In this document: one piece after another, positions 56,417 through 64,000 of the stretch | How the letters are laid out: each line of letters begins with the position of its first letter | Numbering within the stretch: position 1 is the stretch's first letter | NCBI RefSeq assembly: GCF_002878395.1 | Contig: NW_025841744.1 | Span: forward strand, 69,573-133,572 | Direction: 5' to 3' | DNA length: 64,000 bases | Source of the DNA: Capsicum annuum | Lineage: Eukaryota; Streptophyta; Magnoliopsida; Solanales; Solanaceae | Notes under the pieces: model-generated | What the model was told of the DNA's origin: nothing | What the model saw: only the letters and a program-made list of their open reading frames with translations | The model's database searches: none | Translations under genes and position numbers: made by a program

Positions 56417-57790
56417 TCTCCCCCTTGGGATAGTTCGTCCCCCGAATGATATTGACTTGGCTGAAATACCAAGGAAAGATTGAGATGATGCAAGGGACAC
56501 TTACGGACTGAATCATGATTGAATATCTAGAATCTGAAACTAATGCATGGTGCACGAACTAAGCTGAATTCACAAATTACCATGATGCAAACATTTTTTA
56601 CCTCTTGGAATAACCATATTCATGAGACTTATGATAGTATGACTAGATGGAAAGATGGAAAACAATAGGAACTTGTCTATCTGACTGCTAGTCTGAATCG
56701 TTGGCTTTACAAACTAACTCATACTGAAATCTTATACTCAATTGGAGCATTTCTTCAACGCTCTATCTAAGAATTTCTAATAACATTAGAGAGCAGAGAT
56801 TATATCACCTTGGGTATACCTCTACATCATTCCTACGACATCATACTTAATTGCATATAAATAGACTTAAACTCTTGCATATATTATCTCAAGCCCACTC
56901 GTTCACCTCCCACACAACTATTAACACTATCCCAAGTATCACTCTCTCCACCTTGATAATCATCCACTGTTCAAGCTTAGATTCTAGTATAAGTCATGAT
57001 TAACCACAACTTCACACACTATTCTTACATGCCAAAACATCAGGAAACACTAGTCCACTAGAACCTTATAATAATAATAATATTTGATCATAATCTTACA
57101 GTCTATCTAATTACAGTCCATAAGCACATCCCTTTCTCACACACCTCTAGTACTTGTCCATCCATATAATTAAACTTTACCCCTATCACAAGAAACATCA
57201 ACCAATTTCTTTTTCAGATCCACAAGGAGCACCCACATTAAAAATTTTTATCAACATAATACTTTCGCTAATAACCCATACTTTTCTAACAAAATTAAAT
57301 ATCATTAAAAAACTCCTTTCCTACTGTAAGCATACCATATTTACCTTAACTAATAACACCATCTTTACCTTCCACCATGAAACCTACACCACAATCACTA
57401 CCCTTTAATTAGTATACAAGGACAAATCATCCCCAACTTACTTAATTGAAGACATAGATCAATCAATTTTTTTACCCTCGATCAAATGCTAACCCCAACT
57501 TTTCTTATTACAATACTTCTAAATCCATACTTCCAACTCTAAGGATGTTCTACTACTTATGTATCATAACACTCTAGGTTTCAATATCTCTTGAATACAA
57601 ACTCTATTTAACAATCTAGGTTCATGTTATCTTCTCTTGAAAATACTGTGGAACTAAGGCTATTTGCTAACATGCTCAACTGAGCAAACTGCATGACTAA
57701 ATCTAAAACATGCTGAGCTACTGAACTAATTTGCGAGTGCACGAATTTATAAGAGGATATCTATATGGCTTAATCTAAGACTGGAAAAGA
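56417..57790 (-). other. Untranslated 3' internal region of K
   Basis: Opens with the minus-strand tract rc(ACATCTCCCCCTTGGG), then about 1.3 kb of A/T-rich sequence with no domain. The 84-residue ORF at 57154-57408 is low-complexity. By position it lies between the end of pol and the 3' LTR, as in C (15247-15530). Confidence 0.6.
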
Positions 57791-60640
57791 ACTAAATTAA
57801 GGAAGACTATTACCTTAGGCTGAATCTGATTTCGTGGAGAAAAGTTGAGGATACTTGTTACGCATGTCTTCTTCTGCTTCCCAAGTAGCTCCCTCGCTGG
57901 ACTGATTTTTCCACAGAACCTTGACTAAGGGAACTTCTTTGTTCCTTAGTCTACGAATGTGATGATCAAGAATCTCTACTGGAACTTCTTTGTATGAAAG
58001 GCTATTCTGAATATATGTACTTTCTAGGTAATGCTAAAACTAGGGCTAAAGTGAGTGGAGTCTTCAACTCTTGAAAACTCTTCTCACATGAATTTGAACA
58101 CTAAAACTTAACTTTTTTTTGAGTTAATCTAGACATAGGGGATGCAATACAATTAAAACCCTCAACAAAACATCTATAATTGCTAGATAAACCTAAAAAA
58201 CTTCTAATGTCTGATAGAGAAATAGGTCTAGGTCAGTTTCTCACTACTTCTATCTTTTGGGGATCAACTCTAATACTATCATTGGAAATAATATGACCGA
58301 GGAAAGCTACTGATCTTAGCCAAAATTCACATTTGCTAAATTTGGCAAAACAACTAGTGATCCCTAAGAGTTTGTAACACAATTCTAAGGTTTTCTGCAT
58401 GATCATCCTTACTATGAGAATGGACAAGAATATCATTTATAAAGACTATGACATACATTTCCAAATACTATTTGAACACTCTATTTATCAAGTCTATGAA
58501 GGATTTTGGGGCATTTGTTAGTCCGAAGGACATAACTAGAAACTCAAATGACCATAACGAGTTCTGAAAGCTGTCTTTGGAATATCACATTCCCTTACTT
58601 TAAGCTGATGATAGTCGGATCTAAGGTCTATCTTGCAGAAATAACTTGCACCATAGAGCTGGTCGAATAAGTCATCAATTCTGGGGAAAGAATATTTGTT
58701 TTTGATTGTTACTTTATTCAGCTGACGATAGTCAATGCAGATTTGCAAAGAACCTCTTTCTTTTGACCAAAAAGGATAGGAGCGCCCCATGGAGATACAT
58801 TGGGCCTTAAGAAACCTTTATCTAATAGATCATTAAGCTGCTTTTTTATCTCTATAAGCTCAGCTGGAGCCATATGATAAGGAGGAATAGAGATAGGCTA
58901 AGTATCCGAAAGAAGTTTAATACCAAATTTTATTTCCTTATCGGGAGGTACCCCTGACAAATCTTCAAGAAAGACATAAGGAAACTCATTGACTACATTG
59001 ACAGACTGAACTGCTGGAGTCTCAGACTTAGTGTCTCTGAGATTAACTTTATGTCTTTAAGGTAGGATACGAAATGACTCTTGGGAGACACTGAATTACC
59101 TTCCTAAAATACGGGCTCATCTAGGAACTAAAACTTCACCACTCAGGTGCAGCAATTTATGGATGCATAATAGGAATGGAGTTAATCCATACCAAGAATA
59201 AGGTCAAAGTTGACCATATCTAACTCTATTAAATTCGCTAACATGATTTTATGAAGGGCAGTGATAAGACACTTTCTATAGATCTATTTTGCAACAAGTA
59301 AATTCCCCTCTGGGGTAGAAACTAAGAAGGGCTCAGGGATTTTTTTAGGACCTAATTCAAAATTTACTACAACTAGTGGGGTCACGTAAGAGAAATTTGA
59401 CCCAGGTTCTAAAATGACATAAACATCAAGATGAAAGACACGAATTATACTAGTAACAACATCTGGTGAATCCTCCTGCTCCTGATGGGGTGGTAAAGCA
59501 TAAAACTAATTCTGGCGTTGACCACCATCGATATTGGATAATGCGCCCTGAGGAGGGACTGGGCGACCTAGAGGGGTTGGTGCGCTAGTAGCTTGAATTT
59601 GGGAATGAACATCCTTATTTACCTACTTAGCATATAGACACTCTTTGATTCTATGTACCAACTTACCATAACCATAACAACCTTTCTGACCCAACAAGCA
59701 CTGACCAGGGTTATTTTTACCACACTTAGCATATAGAGGATAACTGGGCTTTCCACTCTTATTATTCTGAGATCTGGACACAAAAATCTTACCCCACTGC
59801 TCTAACCTAGATCTGGGGCTAGGATCACTACATGAAGATAGTGCTAGGATAGATGAAAGATTCTAAAACTACGAACGATTTCCCCTCTATACTTTGTCTG
59901 GCTATGCCAAACTGCCCGGTTCTAGCATTCTTATTTCCCCTCTCTCTTCCTTTTAACTTTTCTTTATCAATCTACTGCGCATGAATCATCAACCTAGCAA
60001 GATCTATATCCCCAATAAGAATGGCAGTCCTACACTCCTTGATACTCACCCTAGGGTTAGCCGTAATATCAGGGGCATACTTTGACAACTAGCTGAACTT
60101 AAGGTAGTACTCCTTCACAGTCATTGATCCCTATCTCAGGTTCAAAAATATTTATACCTCATTTTCTCTTATTTCATGTGGAAAGAACCTATTTAGAAAA
60201 GTATCCTGAAACACCTGCCAACACATAGGGGCTGCATTCTCACCTCTACCATTTTCCATATAACCACCCAATCATATGCTACATCCTTTAATATATAGGA
60301 TGCCAACTCTACACTTTCTACCTTAGAAACATTCATAATCTTGGTGATCTTTTTTACCTCAGCTGAGTAAATTTGTGGGTCCTCACCTGCTTTTGACTCG
60401 AAGAACTTTGGTGGATTCATTCTCATGAAGTTTCAAATTCTAGCTGCTGCTAGATCCCCATTCTACTTAAGTAGAATTCCCGCTTGATAGTTGACCTGAA
60501 TATTAGCAGTTATAGTTTGGGCTAATGCCTTAAAGGCAGCCGAAAATTCACCTTGGGATACATTATAATTCAGAGGGTCAGGAGGCTGGGGTGGCTTGTT
60601 ATTATTTCTGCGGGTGTTAGCTCGATAAGAAGGCTTATTC
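57790..60640 (-). pseudogene. Gag-pol remnant of element K
   Basis: Gag: RMNPPKFFESKAGEDPQ at about 60420 and VKEYYLKFS at about 60110. Zinc motif GCYGYGKLVHRIKEC at about 59670, with the second Cys changed to Tyr. Protease YVILEPGSNFSYVT at about 59410 (Glu for the catalytic Asp) and LILGMD at about 59200. [23 protein letters not shown] at 58740-58680, [13 protein letters not shown], and LGHIISNDSIRVDPQK at 58300-58250. Right after the stretch ending LTLALVLALP (about 58035) the sequence jumps to the pol end: EVPVEILDHHIRRLRNKEVP and LVKVLWKNQSSEGATWEAE, a well-kept chromodomain. RNase H and the whole integrase are missing. Confidence 0.85.
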
Positions 60641-60829
60641 AACTGTCACGTAAGAGCACAAGTTAAAAAAAGATAGAGATACTATAAGAATGATAGATCA
60701 TGAAAGAAAGAGATGGTTTCCTAAAAACGTCCCATAGCCTCTTGCTCATAAATGTGGCATGCTTCACACCTATGATCAAGACTCTACGTAACAAGGCTTG
60801 TCTAATTCCCTAGGAATCTCTAAATTTTA

Positions 60830-60842
60830 GGCTCTGATACCA
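60830..60842 (-). other. Primer-binding site of K
   Basis: Minus strand TGGTATCAGAGCC, a perfect initiator tRNA-Met complement, four bases inside the LTR. Confidence 0.9.
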
Positions 60843-60846
60843 AGTT

Positions 60847-63275
60847 TGTAACTCCCCAAAAATGGCTCCCGAGATATCACACGATGTTGAAGATCATTAA
60901 TAGCCTTCTGCTAACCTTGTCTGTCTTCTACTAAATCTATAAGCTCATAATAGAGAAAATGTAGATATATGATCAAAGCTAAAATATGGAAAATCTGTCT
61001 GAGCTAAACTGAAATTATCTGAAATATAATATCTAAAATCACTAGACTCAAGAGTTTGCTAAATCAATACTGAAAATCTAAATCAAATCTAGCAGTCTGG
61101 CAAGCCTCAACTTCTAATTCTAGAGAGTCACTGGGACAAACCCCCAACTAACTCAAACTATCTAAAATACTAATCATCTATGCCAACACGCTGAAAAACT
61201 AAAAGACTAAGTCCCTAAACTATGAGAACGTACCAACTGTCAGGATGTAGATACAGATACTTGAAATCACTCACACTGCTGAAATTGAGCACCTGAACCT
61301 ACATTATGAGACAATGTAGCACATAAAAATTTATGTGGATCAGCACTTCTAGATTGTACTGAGTATATGAGGGTGAATTCATAAGTCAAACAATATCTCA
61401 AAATTATTATAATTTGTAAAAGAATGTATACTAAATGTAGATGACTCAATACATTTACATTCTAAAAGATGTACTTGTATTCTGTCTTTGAATCATGCTT
61501 TCTAAGTGTAGAAAAGACTTACTTTCATATATATAATCTGAAATACGAAGCCTCATAGTTGATGTCACATGTAAAGCAATGTCTGAATAAATCTGTGTGC
61601 CTTTACACTTAGTTTTCAAAAAGCTTTTCTATTATTTTTCACTCTTTTCTGTAAGCTGTAGGGCAATACTTTTTAAAACTATTCTGCATGTCTTTACTAT
61701 TAGGGAGATTCTTCAAACCAACATACGCTATGTGAGCTATCATAGTATCCAATGTCTAGTTGCCTTACGGGAAAACCTCATGTTGAGGAGAGGTGTCATA
61801 CTCTTGCCAAGGAGTATAACCTAATCTAACTGATCACATCTACATCTATCATCCATATAGAAATGGAAATAATCTGATAATTTGAACCTACATTAGCTCG
61901 TAGTTCTAGGCATTAAACATACCCAACTCGGTGCTAATTACTACTCCATTTTATCTGTATGCTCGTTCTGTTGGAAATCCACTTTAAAATCTACTATAAT
62001 GTTTTATAATGAAAACCGACTGTGTATCTGTTAAATTAAACTGTAATCTTAAATTGTAATGTGGATTCCATATCTAAACTGAGATCAAAATATCAAATCT
62101 TTATTGAAATTCTAAAAATAATCTAGTCATAGGGTGCTTATAGCGAAATCAATCTTGAAAAAGCAATATCCAACTAGGACTTTGTAACTCATGTATCAAA
62201 TTCATGTCAAAATATAATAATATTCATGCTTGATAATGAAGATATTGATAATTCAACTCAAAATCTAGAAATTTCTGCAACACGCATGAAAACACAAAAA
62301 TAAACATGAACTTCATTATCTAAATCACTTCAAATCTCATAATCTTTCAATTAGCAATATTGGGTAAGAACCCTAATTTGAAACTCATAAATATCATACA
62401 AAATTAGCTTTAAAACTAATTTTGGGCACAAGGATGAAAGAATTATCCTTGTTAAAAAACCCCACATATCTTAATTGATTATTAGATGAAGAAACTTGAA
62501 TGTTGAATCACTATTTGTGCTCTTGAAGATAGGTTCTTGAAGTTCTTGAAGTTCTTGAATTGGAAACCTTGAATTTTGAGTTTCCTTGGAGAAAATATGG
62601 TGGAATTTGGATATCTTTGTAATTAAGTTTTGAGTTCTAGGGTTTTCTTTGAGAAAAAATTGATGAGAAGCATGCATATAATGCTTTGAATAGGATTAAT
62701 TCAGTGTTATTCACGAATTGGGGGCAGAGAAAAAGATTAAACTACCCCTTTAAAATTAACTTCGAAAAATTGGACTCTCAATTTTTCACACCACCGCGAT
62801 GCGCCACTATCGTGGTGGCTTACTGAAAAAATAACGATCATGATTTTAACCATTGGCATGATGCGATATAATCGGGTTGGACTACTGGAGAAGGGACGAG
62901 TCCTATTTTGTCCATCGTTGTGATGCGATGAAATCTCTTTGCCTCACTAGAAAAAGGACAAATGGGAACTGGAACTTCTCTACAATGTGGGATAATCATG
63001 GTGTTCCACTGGAAATCGAACAACTGCCATTCTGGCCTTCACCGCGATGCGGTGCCTGTCGAAATGCCATACTATTTTACTAAAAATGCCATAACTTCTC
63101 AATCGAGTATCGGTTTAATACAAAATTGGTATTGTTGAAAAGCTTATTCAATTATCTATATATTGGTGGATTTAGAACTGGAAAATTCTACATGTATCAA
63201 GAGTTATTCATTTTCAAACTAACCCTTGACATTGTAGGAGATAAACTAAGCTAGGAAAAAGTATGGGGTACTACA
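60847..63275 (-). repeat. 5' LTR of element K (2429 bp)
   Basis: On the minus strand it starts TGTAGTACCCCATAC and ends GGGGAGTTACA. It is related to but clearly different from the J LTR: compare GTACTGAGTATATGAGGGTGAAT at 61353 with the same stretch at about 54127, while the ends differ. Word block at 62785-63065. ORFs inside show no domain. Confidence 0.8.
62785..63065 (-). repeat. U3 word block of K LTR (CCGCGATGCG / ATCGTGGTGG words)
   Basis: Words such as CACCGCGATGCGCCACTATCG, GGCATGATGCGATATAATCG, CGTTGTGATGCGATG and CACCGCGATGCGGTGCC. CACCGCGATGCGGTG is nearly palindromic and could form a short hairpin. Confidence 0.6.
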
Positions 63276-64000
63276 GAATCATACCCAACTTAGTACTAAA
63301 TACTACTCCCACATTACTTATATTATATATCTTTAGGAAAGCCACCTCAAATAGCATAAAGGTTTATAATGAAAACCATTTATGCACCTCTTTCTCTAAA
63401 TGATGATCAAAATAAATAAATGTGGATTCTATCTCGTAGCTGAGTATCAAAAAATCCATCTTTCTTTAAATATTGGTATAAAATCATCAAATATAACTTA
63501 AGAGCATATTCTTCTTGAAATCTGAATACTTAAACCTAGGAATTAAAACCCATGCTTTAAACTCAAGTATATTTATATCAAACCTTCGTGCCCAATAATA
63601 ATCTTGAAATACTTCAACAATATCAAGTCAAGATAGTGTAATCTCATGCATGATAGAAATATCATAAGTTAAAACATAAACATAAGCACATCTTGATAAA
63701 CTTAAAACTTTAAATCTCATGGTAATCACATTCTTCAAGAACATAGAAACTTAGGTATGAACCCTACTTCAAAACAAGTAATTAAATTCTCAAAATTATG
63801 TAATTTGAGCACAAGGGTCAAAGGATACTCTTGTTCATAACCTCAAATACCTTAATAAACTCGATTTAATGGAGAAAGCTTGACCTTGAAATCCTTGGAG
63901 ATGATCTTGAAAGATTTCTTGAAATTCTTGGATTTGAGAACTTAGATTCTTGGTTTTTTTCTTGATGGGGAGACTTGAATTGCTTGTTCTTTAGAAAAAA
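63276..64000 (-). repeat. J-family LTR continuing past the window end
   Basis: Follows 54522-55250 of the J LTR closely (CATAAAGG.TTTATAATGAAA, ATGATCAAAATAAATAAATG, TGGATTCTATCTC, AACTTAAAACTTTAAATCT). K is therefore inserted at the point matching 54521. This may be the 5' LTR of J itself; the rest is outside the window. Confidence 0.75.

Larger units (their letters stand above)
56417..63275 (-). mobile_element. Element K: chromovirus-type gypsy retrotransposon, integrase deleted
   Basis: Minus-strand order from the right: 5' LTR (63275-60847), primer site, gag (60640-59880), zinc motif, protease, RT (58870-58230), deletion, chromodomain (58010-57790), untranslated region, purine tract at 56417, stub of the 3' LTR. 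It is inserted in a J-like LTR that resumes at 63276. Confidence 0.75.

Noticed and set aside
60847..63275. K LTR as the partner of the J 3' LTR
   Set aside because: The ends differ (AGTTACA against TCGTGACA, TGTAGTACC against TGTAACACC) and the middle is only moderately similar.

Overview
This is plant nuclear DNA, A/T-rich and almost entirely made of LTR retrotransposons inserted into one another. Chromovirus-type Ty3/gypsy elements of the Tekay/Del group dominate: a gag opening MPPRR or MPPKK, a DPGS-type protease site, and a C-terminal chromodomain. A Ty1/copia fragment and a 634-bp TRIM are also present. The LTR styles and gag/pol wording look Solanaceae-like (Solanum or Capsicum type). 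That assignment rests on recognition, not on a search.

The only host gene I can support is a decayed ARID-HMG box protein gene (HMGB9/HMGB15 type) on the + strand. Four exon pieces are recognisable. Exon 1 is cut in two (11613-11633 and 23326-23429); exon 2 is 42251-42328, exon 3 is 42456-42607 and exon 4 is 44141-44517. Splice sites and intron phases agree across the exons, but there are frameshifts in exons 2, 3 and 4 and a stop in the HMG box. A solo LTR sits seven codons after the ATG and an 18-kb nest sits in intron 1, so the gene is dead.

Layout, left to right. (1) 1-3235: 3' end of a + strand gypsy element G, inserted in a copia fragment. (2) 3236-4775: that copia fragment (minus), inserted in element F. 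(3) 4776-10851: F (minus), a gypsy-like element with no coding capacity. (4) 10857-11633: host DNA with a diverged tandem repeat and the start of exon 1. (5) 11634-23320: solo LTR D (minus), carrying the 9.5-kb gypsy element C (12744-22286). (6) 23321-23685: rest of exon 1 and the start of intron 1. (7) 23686-41791: gypsy element A (+), interrupted by the non-autonomous element B (29590-39327). (8) 41792-45025: host introns and exons 2-4, with a second tandem-repeat array. (9) 45026-50062: truncated gypsy element H (+). (10) 50063-53443: LTR of element I, carrying the TRIM. (11) 53444-64000: minus-strand gypsy elements J and K, rearranged.

Target-site duplications (TSDs) support the order of events. 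They are perfect for B (catat), C (ggtgg) and the TRIM (aagtg), and 4 of 5 bases match for A (ttcga/ttcta) and D (caact/cagct), as expected if A and D are the older hosts of B and C. No element appears to have intact coding capacity. Many stops look like C-to-T decay of CAG or CGA codons. I saw no tRNA, rRNA or CRISPR and no intact host gene.
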